Numbered from the stretch's first letter, positions 14,201 through 26,640 are shown. The stretch is DNA of 64,000 nt from Pratylenchus scribneri (GCA_030063045.1 JAQSEB010000021.1:1178001-1242000); one strand, 5' to 3'. Numbers and translations are program-made. Notes: a model not told the origin generated them from the sequence alone.

Positions 14201-16558
14201 ATCACAGGGATGGATTCCCAAAAGCGCAATGGCTCTCCAGCGCTCAAATTCAAACTGATGTTCCCAATGCCCGCCTTTGCAATCAAATAGACAGCCAATC
14301 CGACTATCACAAAATACACGGCTGGACCAGCCCAATCGGTGAAGCGTCGAATTGCATTCATGCCCATGAAGAAGAGGAACATCTATGTAGCAGGGATTGG
14401 AACGACTTTCGATTTTTTTTCGTTTCGATAGCAATTTTTGGTCCTTTTTGGTCGCACCGAAATTTCGATTTTTTTTTTGTCAAAAATATTCGAAAAAAAT
14501 GGTGCTAGGTCGATTCCACAAATTCTGCAAATAAAAGTTTTTGACTTCTAATAAATCAGCAATAGGTTTTAGACTCTACAAACCTTATACCATTTAGTAG
14601 ATCTCATCGTACCGCATCGAATGGTATATAAAATGTCTGGTTTTTGTCCAAAATTAAAGAGTTTTAAACCAAAAACAAAAAAATGGTTTAAACGGTTTAC
14701 ACTTTATCTTTTGGAATATTTTACATACCATTCGATGCGTCTCGATGAGATCTATAAAATGGCATAAGGTTTCTATAGTCTAAAACCTATTTCAGATTTA
14801 TTAGAAGTCAAAAACTTATATTTGCTTTGTGGAATCGCCCATATTTGCACAGCCCTTTGTCTTTTGTGGAATTGACCCCGGATGGAAAAAATCGAAAGTC
14901 TTACATTGAAAGAAAAGAGGCAAAATGCATTGCATAAGATTCATTTTTTGAATAACACTTAGTTAATCATCAATTTTTCTTTATTGAACATTTCATTAAT
15001 GGAAATATATTGAGTATATGGTATGAAAAATTTTTTAAAATTTGTTATGAAAAAATTTTCAATTTTTTTTCAATTCGATTTTCCATTTTTTGACTCCATT
15101 GAAATTTTAATTCTCGTTTTTTGGATGACAAACGGAAGAGGTGGATGCCTTATTTCCTAATACATGCCTGTAAAATCCAAATGACACAAAAGGCAATATA
15201 GCCGAGAAGGGAAAGCCCCAAAAAACCGTAATGCTGCAAATCATTCAGAGGCGCCAGAGTGGGGAAGAATTTCAGCAAAACAACAACCAGCGACCGTGAC
15301 GCCAAATAGGTCTGCGAAGAAAAAAATTCAGTCTCTTCAGTCTCAAATGAGCAGGCCCATAGCCAGAAAAAAAATTCACAGGGAGGCAATTCTTATTTAG
15401 AAATTTATTTTTCAAAAAAATTTTTTCAGACTAGTGGTGCTTTTTTTTCAAAATTTAGAAAAAATTCTTTTTAGGATGTTTTTTCCAAATATTTGGAATC
15501 AAATACATTAGGCTGGCGGCGCCGATAGATGCCACAAAGAAAATTTTTTTGAAAATAATGTCAAAATAATGTACAAAAATATTTTTTATTTTGGTTTTAG
15601 CAAAAGGTTCCTTTCTACATTTTTTTCCAAAAAATCTGCCTAGTTATGGGCCTGCAACTGAGGGTATTGATAACCTGCACACTGTACCAAGCGGTGGTGA
15701 GAATGACGCAAACCACGGCGGGGATATTAGCACCACGGATGCCAAAAGCGAAACGACTGATCACGGGAAATGGAATACCAGTCCGTTGACTTGGCATTGA
15801 GCACAAATCGCAGAATAATTCGAGGAACAAAATTCCAATCAAAAGGCAGAGAAGAATCTTAACTTTTGATTTTATAATTATTCTGAAACAGGGATGGGTA
15901 ATCGAATTTTCGGTGCCAAAATTAGACCGAAAATTGAAATCGAATCGAAAAAAATCGAACATCGAACCCATCCCTCTGATCGAAAAACTGGACACGGTGG
16001 AAAAGTGGCGGCTGGACATAAAAGACTAAAATTTCTTTTTGTCTTCTTGAAAAATTCTTTCAGACTTATTTTATTAAATTAGGGTGTATAGAGAAATTAT
16101 AATTTACTATTCCAAATATAATATCGAATTTTTCCAGTCTTTGATTGTGTCTCCATTTATATCTTTCCAATGTGTATTTTAAAATTCTTTCTATGTTATA
16201 TTTTTTATAATTTTTCGCAATAAAAATTTGCTCAATGTTCAGTTTTCCGTGTTGTCCACTTTTCCGTGGACTTAAAAATTAGAGAGAAATTGTCAAAGGC
16301 ATGCCCCACCTGCCAACTTGACAGTCTCAATGAAAATAGCGTGCCAGCAATCATATAGCCGGCCACATTGTGCACAACGGACATCCACAGAGCAAAGAAG
16401 TTGTACGCCGACCAGTTCTGTTCACTGACTGTCAAAGGCCTCAAATGATCGTTGTACAGTCGAGGGTCCATTTCACCATCCGAACCCTGAATGGAAGAAG
16501 GCCGTTGTAGACCTGCTGAGGAGGAATTTTGCTGGGGCAAATTATGGTTGATGAGCAT
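11203..16558 (-). CDS. NCS1-family nucleobase/allantoin-type permease
   Basis: Eight exons (16558-16310, 15857-15675, 15311-15168, 14382-14163, 13713-13501, 12688-12435, 11782-11623, 11378-11203) join in frame to 532 residues, the usual size of NCS1 carriers with about 12 membrane segments. Diagnostic stretches are WSAYNFFALWMS, RTGIPFPVISRFAFGIRGAN, TAWYSVQ, FFMGMNAIRRFTDWAGPAVY, LNFGIFARYGKTF, NFLGLPVNYLFFSVLTVV and IHYTLGTLGALIGPFVGIL. The family imports uracil, cytosine, allantoin, hydantoins or related compounds with protons or sodium; the substrate cannot be told here. Exon 3 appears to end at a GC donor (CAG|GCATGT). The exon 7 donor (GTCCAT) is weak and the last junction is the least certain. 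Close resemblance to bacterial members suggests, but does not prove, horizontal acquisition. Confidence 0.88.
13060..13455. repeat. Repeated CTCGCTTCC-type motifs in intron 5 of the permease gene
   Basis: Several GC-richer motifs (ACTCGCTTCCCA, CAACTCGCTTAC, and their complements GGAAGCGAGTTAGG and GGAATCGAGTTAGG) lie in opposite orientations at the two ends of this segment. It is probably a degraded inverted-repeat element. The arms do not align cleanly, so the limits are approximate. Confidence 0.3.
14505..14850. mobile_element. Fold-back MITE, family A, in intron 3 of the permease gene
   Basis: Inverted arms of about 150 bp: the left end CGATTCCACAAATTCTGCAA and following TTTTTGACTTCTAATAAATC recur as complements at the right end. 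The inner core (AGGTTTTAGAC, TAGATCTCATCG, GCATCGAATGGTAT) is also present in the element at 30.9-31.26 kb. No coding capacity. Confidence 0.65.
15889..15979. mobile_element. Miniature hAT-like element in intron 1 of the permease gene
   Basis: About 90 bp bounded by CAGGGATGGGT and the complement of AGGGATGGGT, with TCGAA-rich sequence between. The CAGGG... end resembles the hAT element at 28,144. I see no clean 8-bp target duplication, so the call is tentative. Confidence 0.35.
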
Positions 16559-19030
16559 TATTTGGATAATTGGTGTGATTTGGAGGGGAACTCTAGAAAA
16601 TTTTTGAATTTAATAGAATCGAAAAAATTAATTAACTAAAATACACAATATTTATTTCGCAAAAGAAAAGGAAGTAAAAAGTGGGAGCAATCAACGCGGC
16701 TTAGTGTGGAAAAACAAACAGCACAAATCAATAAAGATGAGGAAAAACAGCATTATCAAAACACAACATATAGGCTAGATTTAGCCGGTTTTTCAAATTG
16801 GCGAAAATGAAAATGGGATATATTTAAAGGTAGGGCATTTTGATTTTGAGTACTTGCCGTGAGGAGAATATATTAAGAGAGGGGGGATAGCGGTTGGCCG
16901 TATGAGAAAGAGCGAAAATATGATCGAAAAGGCTGGGTTTTTATTCAAGAGTATTCAATATTGTTTATTGCTGCTATTAAAATGGATGCGGGCGAAAAAT
17001 ATTGTTATTAGTTTTTATTTATCATTTTATTGATCATTTGCGGGGAACTACGAAAATTCACTCGCTGATGTTTAACTTCTATGCAATTGTTCGAGCATTG
17101 GATGAATTAATTGGAGAATTGGCGGTGTAAAATTTTGAACAAAAGTTGCGCATTCAAGGTTTGCTTAAAAATCCTTAATTTTACATTCAATTTAAATTTA
17201 TGGAACAATTAGAAATATTTCTAGCTATAAAAACATGTCAAATTAGATTTTAATTCATTAGTTGGGCAACTGTTACAAATAAGATGAAAATTAGTCCGTA
17301 TGTCATTTTATTTATAAAGTCATATGACTATGATATATGAATATATCATTTTAATTTTCTTGAAATTTTCTAGAAATCCCCAAATCAATGGTCGAAATAA
17401 ACGATAGTGGCCAATAAAATTGCAAAATGAATGTGCATGTATGACACTAAATTAAAATTTGGTAAAATGTCCTGTGATAATCCTCTTAAATATCAGGCAA
17501 CCAAACAAAATAACAAGGGAAATATATTCATTTGCAATGGGAATATAATAATAGTGGCATTCAATAAAAAAGGGAATTTGAATTTTACATGAAAATTATC
17601 ATTGTTGATCGGAATTGGAAGTTGTCATAATATGGAAATATCATGGGAGATGAGAGAAAATTTTGTTCGTTTTCTCCTTTAATTTTTATTTTTTATTCAA
17701 ATCCTCATTTACAAATTTTTTTCCAACTAATCTCTGCAATATTTATTTGCTGGAAATGAATTTTCTTTATCTTTTATTTTTGTAGGTTGTTTTCGAAATG
17801 AAACCATATTTTTAATTGAAAAAATTTTTTCCAATGAAATAACGTAAATGAAAATTTAATTAAATTAAAATCTTTGTAAAGCACACTAAATTAAAATAAA
17901 ATTTAAGAAGAATTAATGCACGAGGAAAAAATTCTGTAAACATCTTAAATAGATTAAAAAATAAAATTTTTGAAATAAGAAAATCCGATTTTCTTTACAA
18001 ATTTCAAAAAAAAAAATTCTTAAATTTTTAATGCTTTCAGAATTTTTCCTCTTGTTCTACTTCATACTAAATATTTTACTCTATTTTACAAAGATTTTAA
18101 TTCAAATAAAATTAATTAAATTTTCATTTTCATTTTATTTTTCAGGAAAAAATTTTTTCAATTAAAAAATTATTCCAATTCAAATAAATAACTAACAAAA
18201 ATTAAAGGCAGAAAAAATCCTATCCAAACAAAAATTTCAGAAATGGGGATTTGAATAATAAAGAGGAAAACGGTTTGTTATTGGAAGATTATAAACTCCC
18301 GTGACATTTCCTATTCCCCATCCCCTCACAATTGTGTTCCCCAACTTCCAACCATCCATGATAATTTTTTTGTAAAATTCAGATCCCTTTTCATTGACAT
18401 CAAGTACCAATGTTTCCATTGAAAAAGAATACATTTCCCTTATCATTTCTGCTTATCAGGCCATCTAAGAGGATTATAAAGGCCGTTTCGCCAAATTTGA
18501 ATTAAGTTTGAATTAAGTGTTATGCATGGAAACTGACTATGATGGGCGATATAAAAGAAGCCGTAGAAGGTCAACGAAGTCATAACTAATAATCCAGTTA
18601 ACCAAAACCGAAATAAATATACAAGAAAACAGAAATAATGCGAATTACCCCCAATATTATTGTTTCAATTAATATATAGACATTTATGAAAAAATTCAAA
18701 TGAATTAAATAAGGATTGCTCATCGAGAAATCTTAAAATTAAAGGGTGCTTCCGATTCACGATATTAAACTAAACCGGGAAAAATTGCCGTCAATTTCCG
18801 GGAGTCTAGCAGTTCATATATTAAATAATGGAAAAAGTAACACTATAATTATATTCAAATAGATAAAATTAAAAATTTTAAACATAGAATAGTTATATTT
18901 GATACGTCTAGATAGAATATTCACGAATTCATAATTTTTGGGCATAAAATTAACAAGAACGAAAATTTAATACGATGATTCTCAACTTTTTCCTATCTCG
19001 AATTAAATATTAAAATAAAAATGATTTTTT
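16559..19030. other. Intergenic, AT-rich, no convincing gene
   Basis: This is the upstream region of the permease gene followed by long A/T runs. The minus-strand frame at 18,237-18,446 (69 codons) has no supporting splice partners that I can find. Weak inverted similarity exists between AAATCCTCATTTAC-type stretches, but nothing that defines an element. Confidence 0.5.
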
Positions 19031-20107
19031 TCATAAACTTTCTTTTTGCAATTTTTGTATAAGTTCATTCAATGCATTTGCGAATGCTATGGCATCAAGA
19101 GGTAATGGAATGTTGGTGAAATTTAAATTGGAGTTTCCGGTTTTCTATAATTTATTTTTTGTCGAGTCAAATGTATAATTTTTAAATTCGATATTTACCT
19201 GAATGGAGAATTTTTTCCGTCCATGTACGGATTTTTCCAATTTTAGATACAATTTGGTGTCAGAATTCAATTTTAAAAATCGTTTCTCTAGAACAATGAA
19301 ATTGGTATTGCCACCTTGATTGCTACTGCTGCCTACTTCGCCGGAAGAAAATATTTCAATAATTTTAGACGGATTTAAATTTTTGGCTTGAATTGCTGTT
19401 TTTGTTCGAGGAAAATGATTCCTCTTACTGCTGGCTGTTTCTCTTTTTTCATAGCTATCACCATGGTTCTCATTTTCGGTTTTAAATAAAAATTTTCTTG
19501 CATTTTCTTTGAGCCAAACATTCACACCAGTTGAATGATTTGATGAATGGTAAAATTGTTTTTGATTGGAATTGGATTGAGTTTGTTGCTGCAATTCATG
19601 TTGATTGAGAATAAATTGATTTCGAAATTGATGAAATGGATCGGGAAGTTCAAACGGATTAGAAAAGGTTCGAGTTGTAGGATGAAAGCGAGATATCTTC
19701 TGAGGTACATATCCAGGCGCGAAAGGATTTGTTGTTGCTTAATTTATATAATATTAAAAATTTAATAATAAAAAAATATATTGTTTGTGTTTTACTAAAA
19801 TGAAAATCGGAGTGCCCAACTAACTTATTAATATCCAAAAATGCTAATATAATCGAATTATAAAAAAGAAAAAAGAATCTAATAACGCGATTTTCTTAAT
19901 ATAGAAATCTTAAATTCATCAAATTATTTTGTAAAATGACTATTTGAAAAGGAAATGATTTTTAAAATTATTTCAATTAATTTTCAATAAATATTAGAAA
20001 ATTATTTATTATTTACATTTGTTTGAGCGCCCATTCATCGAATAGGCAAAATTTGAACAAATTAGCATTAGAAAAAATGAATTGAAAAACATTTGCAAAT
20101 AATTCAT
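19031..20107 (-). CDS. Secreted protein with a possible PUR-like C-terminal repeat
   Basis: Three exons (20107-20017, 19737-19199, 19144-19031) join in frame to 247 residues. Exon 1 is a clean signal peptide: MNYLQMFFNSFFLMLICSNF, then AYS before MNGRSNK. The middle is polar and Gln/Asn/Ser-rich (HELQQQTQSNSNQKQF). The C-terminus LYLKLEKSVHGRKKFSIQ followed by IPLPLDAIAFANALNELI has the spacing of a PUR repeat (compare the family pattern LxVKxNxxGRFxxI ... LPxxxxxFxxALxxLI). PUR proteins normally bind single-stranded nucleic acid inside cells, so a secreted one would be odd. The PUR link is my reading of a faint pattern. The signal exon has a diverged second copy at 43,924-44,014. It could be a secreted parasitism protein, but nothing in the sequence proves that. 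Confidence 0.75.
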
Positions 20108-20860
20108 TATTATGTTTAATCTGAAAAAATAATATTATAAACATAAAAAAGCATCAATTAAAATTATATAATTCTCTAAATGCGTTAATTTTTTAATTTC
20201 TAGAGATCGAAATCCAACTAAAACCGAATTCCATATTTGGATATTTGGATTCATTGGGAATTTTCTTAAGATAAAGAAGGACCACGAAGCCTCCATTCAA
20301 TTTTTAATGCCAATTTCATTTTTTATAAAAGCCCCCTTTGACAAATATAAAGAATTTCACAAATAATAAAATAAGTTTTAATCGTGGAAAAAATTGGAAA
20401 ATAAAAAATAGATTATAGGGAAGTGACTATTTTTAGATTTTGATATTGGTAACAATATTGATGGATGTCAATCAAGACTAAGGACTTTGGATGGAATAGA
20501 AAGAAAAATTCCCGTGCGGATACTAGTGAGAATCTAATATTAAAATAGCTTTGTAATTGGAATGGAATTCGTTCCAAGGTGCTGAAAGGAATTCGTACCA
20601 AGGAATGGGATAATATTGGAATGGAATACATTCCATGGAATGAGATCAGTGTTTAAATGGAATTCGTTCCAAAGAATGAGATCAGTACTTGAAAGGAATT
20701 CGTTCCAAAGAATGGGATAATATTGGAATGGAATTCGTTCCAAGGAATGAGATCTATGTTTGAATGGAATGAATTTCATTCGAAGAAATAGAAATGGATA
20801 TGAAAAATTCATTTCAACGAAATGAAACCAGAGGGAAATGAATGGCAATTGACGAAGACG
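20000..20860. promoter_or_regulatory. Duplicated 5' region of the secreted-protein gene, with GGAATTCGTTCC repeats
   Basis: Signal exon plus upstream DNA is homologous to about 43,900-44,460. At 20,560-20,785 an imperfect tandem repeat built on GGAATGGAATTCGTTCCAA recurs about five times; a similar repeat lies at 44,340-44,450. GGAATTCGTTCC is close to a palindrome, so it could be a protein-binding site or simple minisatellite. Confidence 0.45.
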
Positions 20861-21587
20861 AAATACTTTTCAGTAGCTCATTTCTTATGATTTGGCTTTT
20901 TATTACGAATTTTATTAATCAAGTAATTTCTATTAATTTTATTTTAAATTTATTTCGAATATATCTCAGCGAGTTATATCGCAGCATTCATTATATTTAA
21001 GATAATTCTTACGAATTTGGGTCGATATTGATATACATATTCGAGAATTTATTTCACTTTTTATGTTCTATATTAATAATACGCTTTATTTTTCTTTTCA
21101 GAAATTTAAAATATTGAAGAATTTGCTTCCATAAAACAAATTATTTAAATCTCATTTATATGGAAATTAGCATTTTCTAAAGAATATGTATAGTCTTTAT
21201 GAAAATAATTAAAATAATTTAGAAATAAAAATTTTTACCTTGCAACGTCATTTTTTCATTTTAAATTTAATATTTTTAAATTATATTTAATTCATTAATT
21301 ATGTATAAAAAAGAAATTAAAATATAATCTTAATTAATTTATTGAATCCAAGATGCAAAATATTAATAGAAGATGGATGAAAATAAACCATTAAAATTGC
21401 ATACCTCAAGCTCTATGCTTTTAAGCATTTTTTGATAAATTTTCAACCAAAAATGTTATAAAATGAATAATTTTTGAATTAAATTTTGAGAAATTTGATA
21501 AAATATGCGAAAAATTCTTGAACAGATTAAGAAAATGGGACTCTTTCGCCTTCCTATTTGTAAAATTGTCCTTCTTGAAGAATGAAA

Positions 21588-21661
21588 ATTATGGCCGAAT
21601 GGTGAAGAGAAGGATTTTGGATTAAATACAAGACACTTGGGTTCGAATCCCGTCCGAACCA
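21588..21661 (+). pseudogene. tRNA-derived element with intact pol III A and B boxes
   Basis: TGGCCGAATGG (21,592-21,602) fits a Leu/Ser-type D arm and box A. GGTTCGAATCC (21,640-21,650) is a canonical T loop and box B. The 3' end CCGAACCA resembles an acceptor strand, but the matching 5' strand (GAAAATT) does not pair and the anticodon arm is degenerate. It is therefore a tRNA pseudogene or the head of a SINE, not a functional tRNA. Confidence 0.55.
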
Positions 21662-21694
21662 AAAAATTTTTTCGTTGAAAAAACCGATTTTATT

Positions 21695-21900
21695 GGTACT
21701 TATGCAGATTGGCCCCTTCATGGGGAAAGGATGAGGATTATGATGATGATGAAGAAGAAGATGAGGCTTGGATATTCTTCTTAATCATCTTGTTAATCAT
21801 CCTAATCATCATCCTCATCATTATCTTCCTTAATTTCATCTTCTTCTCCATCATCATCATCATGCTCTTTCCCACGTAGGGGCCAATCTGCATTAGTACC
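21695..21900. mobile_element. 206-bp palindromic MITE
   Basis: The ends are inverted: GGTACTTATGCAGATTGGCC on the left and the complement of GGTACTAATGCAGATTGGCC on the right, followed by CCCC and GGGAAAG matches. The interior is largely self-complementary GAT/GAA against ATC/TTC repeats. No clear target duplication is visible. Confidence 0.6.
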
Positions 21901-22376
21901 GCATTTTTCTTTAAAATTTCAATAAAAATGGTTTAAAAATCTATTCAAAAAATGCAAAAAATCAAAAAAAATTCAATTTTATTTGCCTATTTTTGTGCCT
22001 ATTTTGAACTTTTTCTGCCTATTTTAGGCGCCTATTTTTTAAATGCTTTATTAACCGGGCCTTAATTATGATATAAATAAAAATTACTTTTATAGGAATA
22101 TAATGCTTTTACTTTTCTCAATTGCATTTATTATATCTGCATTCTAATAATTAATTTTCACTAAAAGGGCAAATGAAATGCGAACATGGATTTAAGGCGG
22201 TGAAAATATTTACATTTTTCAGAAAGGGATTTGAATCACCCGAAAAAATTTACATTATCACGTAGTCGGCTGATATTGGCGACATATAAAGTGCATTTTT
22301 AAAGGGAGGTCCAAAAGAGGAGAAAATTCAGTTTTCATTTCCGAAGAATTTAAAGATATTAAAAATTCCAAATTCA

Positions 22377-22457
22377 ATGACTTCAAAATTATTATTTTCC
22401 TCTGTTGCCCTCTATTTTTGTGTTTTGGCAATTCAAATGGATATCAAATAGATTGGG
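22377..22457 (+). pseudogene. Possible orphan signal-peptide exon
   Basis: An ATG opens a hydrophobic leader (MTSKLLFSSVALYFCVLAIQ) that stops after 24 codons at TAG, just before a strong donor (TTGG|GTAAGT). It looks like a first exon whose frame has acquired a stop, or a very short secreted peptide. No downstream exon was recognised. Confidence 0.22.
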
Positions 22458-23853
22458 TAAGTAAAAGTTTAATTTTATAAATTTTTAAAAATTTAATAAT
22501 GGTAAAAATTCAAAAATTAGAATTCTAAAATAAATTTTAAATTATTGTCAGTGAAATTTTCTCTTTTATTGCTTTAACATGGAATCAAAAAATGTTTTAA
22601 TCAACTAAATTTTACTTTGGCTTCATCGTTCACTTCAAAATAAATATGGCCAAAACTATTGGCAAATCTAAAATTTATTTAGTCTCTAATGAAGCATTCA
22701 AATTTGATGCAGTCTTAGTATAATTTGGGTAAATTTTAAAATATATCCGATAGCCATCTTTGATTTTGGAGATAATCCATTTTATGAAATATATATTTAA
22801 ATAACATTTATAAAATGAAGAATAGAGTCCAAATGTTTGCACAAAAATTTGAGGTTAAGCTTAAATAATATAATTAAAAATATAATTTTTTATAAGATCT
22901 TTCTATTTCTGCATAATATTTTCCCATAGTGCTCATAAACATATTCTTTGCCACTGCGATCAATTCATCGTTGGAACAAAGGATTGTAATCGCGCGAAAA
23001 ATCTGATTTTCTGCTGTGAGGGTGTGTGCCAAAATTTGAATTTGAACAGTGGAACAAAATTGAAAGGGACTCAAAAGGAAAATGGATGAGGAAAGAAAAA
23101 TACAAAAATGAAAAAAAATGATAATAAATATTCAAAAAGAATTAAACAAAATTGGTTTTATGATTAATAAATTAGGGATGAAATTTAAATCGAAATTGGA
23201 AATTTCTTATTCAAAAAACAAAATTAATAAAAACTTTCTTACAAATTTTATAATTTTATCGATACAAAATCGAATATGTTGAATCCTATTAAAAAGATAT
23301 GCAAATAAAATAATTATAATAAACGAATTTTTTACACATATAAAAATGTATTATATTTAATCATCATTTTCATTCGATTCAATAAAACTAATTTTAATTT
23401 TATTTTAATAAATATTAATCATATTATTTAGTAATATTACAAATCCTTTTAAAATAATATAATTCATTATGTGATTTTTCCAAATTAATTCTTTTTGGCT
23501 TTTATTTAATAAAAACAATAATATGGAAAAATTTAAAATGATTATAATAATTTTTATTCTTTATATTATTTGCAAAAAGCAAATAACTAATATAATTTTA
23601 TTATTGCTTTCCTTTTATTTTCCTTTCATTCGCTATTTTCGGCATAAAATATTATTATAGAATTAAATAAAAAATGAGATATAGTCATAATATGGCCCTT
23701 TGAACAAAATTTTTTCTTTATTATTTCCAAAATTACATATTAAAAAATGAAATAGTAAGCTATCAAAATGTAAGGATTATTCAAATTACATTATTTTCTT
23801 CTTCATTTAATCATATTTTAATAATAAGATTCATTTCTTTAATTCAGTTCCTT

Positions 23854-25775
23854 TTATACCCGAGGAATCTGTTCTCCACTTTCTTCAACCATTTGAGGAA
23901 GAGGTAACGGGATCATTTGTTCTGCTGGTACAATCACATTCCGTCTATTACGCCCACAAATTGAAAATATAAAAAACATCCGTCGAAAATCACTGCACAA
24001 TAATAATAGGCATAAATCCTCGGTGAAATATGTAAAATAGTCCAACAAATAAAATATATATTCATGTGGTAACACCCCCAAAAAGTTCAAAAATATATAA
24101 TAGTAGATTTGATCCAAACTTATCGCCAAAAATGGGATTATTCCTGCCATGCAAACAATACAAATACGGACATGGTCAATTTCTGATTGATTTGCTATTT
24201 CACATTTTGTAACTAAAATATAAAAAAAAATAAATTGTATCTTCTCAGCTTTCACTACAATTTTATGACCATATGATTTGTGATTTTTATTAGGCTTATG
24301 GATAATTTACTCAATGCTTTAAATAAAAACCATAAAAATTTGTCAAATACTTGGCCATACATTTTTTTATGTATTGACTCTTACAAATAACATGACAATT
24401 GAATTTTTCCATCATTGGTCTTTTGGGGAGCATTCCATTCAGTCATAAACTACTAAGCTTAAATTTTATCGGTCTAGTTCTAGTCCTAATATATCCCAGC
24501 CTTTCTTAAAATATTATTAACCAAGAAAATAATACATACTCAAAAACATGAAAATGCATTAGCCCAATTTTCAATTGTCCAATCATTATTCAATTTATTT
24601 TTATTAAAAAATTAATTATTAATAAATTCACCGAACTTTTAATGTAGAGAAGTTTAGCAGACATGAAAAAATACAAAATGATAGAAATAAAAATAACAAT
24701 CCTCCCAATAAAATAATCATCCAATAAATAGTTTGTAAAAAAATTTCCATAAATATTGAATTCATATAATAAAATTCGTCTAATTGTAAGCATCAGTAAT
24801 GATAAAATCCAAATAACCAAACAAATTTTCCATAATAATCTAATTTTTATTATTAATAATATTTTTGGATAAATATTTAATTTATTTTAAAGTGACATAA
24901 TAATCTATTACGGAACAAGTTTTTATTCATCAATTGTCACTAAAAAAAATTAAATTTAATTAATGGATATAAAATCCATTAAAATAATTTTCCTAAACTA
25001 TTTGAATTTATAAAATAAAAAGCTTGAAGATGACATTTTAAATAGATTTACTAACAAAAAATAATGAAATGATAATTATAAAATAAAACTGAAATAGAAT
25101 TTTTAATCTACCAGCAGAAATGACTATTTTTCAAATTAAAAATTTTTATAACCTTCTCACATAAAATTTAATTATTAAAAATAAAAAAAATATTTTATTT
25201 ATCTCATTGAAATAATTTTATAATATAGCTTAATTTTACTACTAGTATAGCTTTATTTTATATAATGTAAATAAACAAGAAATTTTCTTTGAAAATGTAA
25301 ATAATATATTTACAAAAAATATACTTACCCAAATTTGATTTTTCTCTCATACCAAAAAGGAAAATAAACGGCCAAAATGCGATTGATTGCCAATGCCAGT
25401 AAATAAAATCTCAAAACTATAGATGGCATTTTCGGTATCCAAAAGTATTTTTCTTGCACAACATCGGGTATAAACTTCTCAAATAAGTCTACAACGAAGA
25501 CCAATTCAAGCAAAATTGAGAGAATAGAATTCATTGTCTGAAATGTTTGATTCAACTTTAATTTAAAAAGAAAATAAGTATTATTCAAATAAAATTTTGT
25601 GAATAAATTTCAACTCTTTGTAGCACATAAATTTTGTCACCTTGCAAAAAAGGATCATCAGCACTTGCCTTGTTTTACTTATTTTAAATAAAGGGCCAAC
25701 AACCGCAAGCAAAAATAAAAGTATACTTGTTCGTACTGTGGCATGGAATAGAGGATTAAGAACTATTTCTGCCAT
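23854..25775 (-). CDS. Serpentine (7TM) receptor, chemoreceptor-like
   Basis: Four exons (25775-25641, 25555-25329, 24839-24637, 24212-23854) join in frame to 307 residues with seven hydrophobic segments: SILLFLLAVVGPLF; SILSILLELVFVVDLF; IVLRFYLLALAINRILAVYF; ICLVIWILSLLML; IVIFISIILYFFMSAKLL; RICIVCMAGIIPFLAISL; and YLLDYFTYFTEDLCLLLL. The INRILAVYFP after segment 3 takes the place of a DRY-type motif, and SDFRRMF follows segment 7. This is the plan of nematode chemoreceptor families; the exact class is not clear. The exon 3 donor was taken as AAAA|GTTCGG because it keeps the frame. Confidence 0.8.
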
Positions 25776-26093
25776 CTAAATATACTAAATGGAGATGTCC
25801 GGGACAAAGAGACATTTGAATATTTTAACTTTGGCGTTTTGTATTATGAAATAAATATCCAAAAAATAAATGATATAGTTAAAGAATAAAGAAAAAGAAC
25901 TTTTAAACATAAAATATAAAGAAATAAAGAAAAATAAATATTTTAGAATGATATTAAATGAGAAAAATCTTTAATTATTTTAATGAAATAGCCGAGAATT
26001 ATTAAAAAATAATGTAAAAATTTGCCAAATTTTGTAAATAATTGTATAAAATGCTAAGAAATGATTGAGATAATTAATTATTTTGAACCAATC

Positions 26094-26132
26094 GGAGCGG
26101 CCGGGAGCCGCGCAGCGGCGACTGGGCGCTCC
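26094..26132. repeat. Imperfect GC-rich hairpin
   Basis: GGAGCG pairs with CGCTCC at the ends and GCCGC pairs with GCGGC around a GCA loop, with an internal mismatch bulge. It is strikingly GC-rich against the surroundings and resembles the perfect hairpin about 750 bp downstream. Confidence 0.6.
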
Positions 26133-26397
26133 TTTAAGCAATTAAATCATTGGAATAATGTAATAGGTAATAGCAAACTCGGGAATAGGTTAAAATAGTT
26201 TGGATCGGATCAAGTGGTAGAGAGATTCATGAGTTAAATAAGATAATAATTAATATTTATCGGGATTTGATTTAAAAAGCCGATAATAATAGAAAAATGA
26301 GGAAATGAATTAGAAATGCCATGAATGAGTTCACGAATGAAGTGATAAATACCGGAAATAATCGATAATGATGGGTAAAAAATTGAGAAAAACTCAA

Positions 26398-26640
26398 GGA
26401 TGGTCGAGAATGAAAGGTAAAAAGCGGGGAATGGTCGAGAATGAAAGATAAAAAGCGGGGAATAGTCCAGAATGAAAGATAAAAAGCGGGGAATAGTCGA
26501 GAATGAAAGGTAAAAAGAGGAGAATGGTCAAGAATGAAAGGTAAAAAGAGGAGAATGGTCAAGAATGAAAGGTAAAAAGCGGAGAATGGTCGAGAATAAA
26601 AGGTAAAAAGTGGGGAATGGTCGAAAATGAAAAGAAAAAT
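26398..26640. repeat. 31-bp minisatellite, about 8 copies
   Basis: The unit reads roughly GGTCGAGAATGAAAGGTAAA followed by AAGCGGGGAAT. Copies vary at GCGGGG/GAGGAG and GTCGAG/GTCAAG. The open minus frame over it is a by-product of the repeat. Confidence 0.8.

Larger units (their letters stand above)
20861..23853. other. Intergenic region with small elements
   Basis: Apart from the tRNA-like element, the small MITE and a possible orphan signal exon described separately, this is AT-rich spacer. The minus frame at 22,874-23,074 encodes 66 residues but matches no family I know and has no obvious partner exons. Confidence 0.5.

Noticed and set aside
18237..18446. Minus frame of 69 codons with a faint acetyltransferase-like LDVNEKGSEFYKK
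   Set aside because: The resemblance is too short and no matching exons or start context were found nearby.
22874..23074. Minus frame of 66 codons
   Set aside because: It belongs to no known family and has no partner exons. It may be an exon of something unrecognised, but this cannot be supported.
26272..26562. Minus frame of 96 codons with repeated FHSRLFPAF-like units
   Set aside because: Produced by the 31-bp minisatellite.
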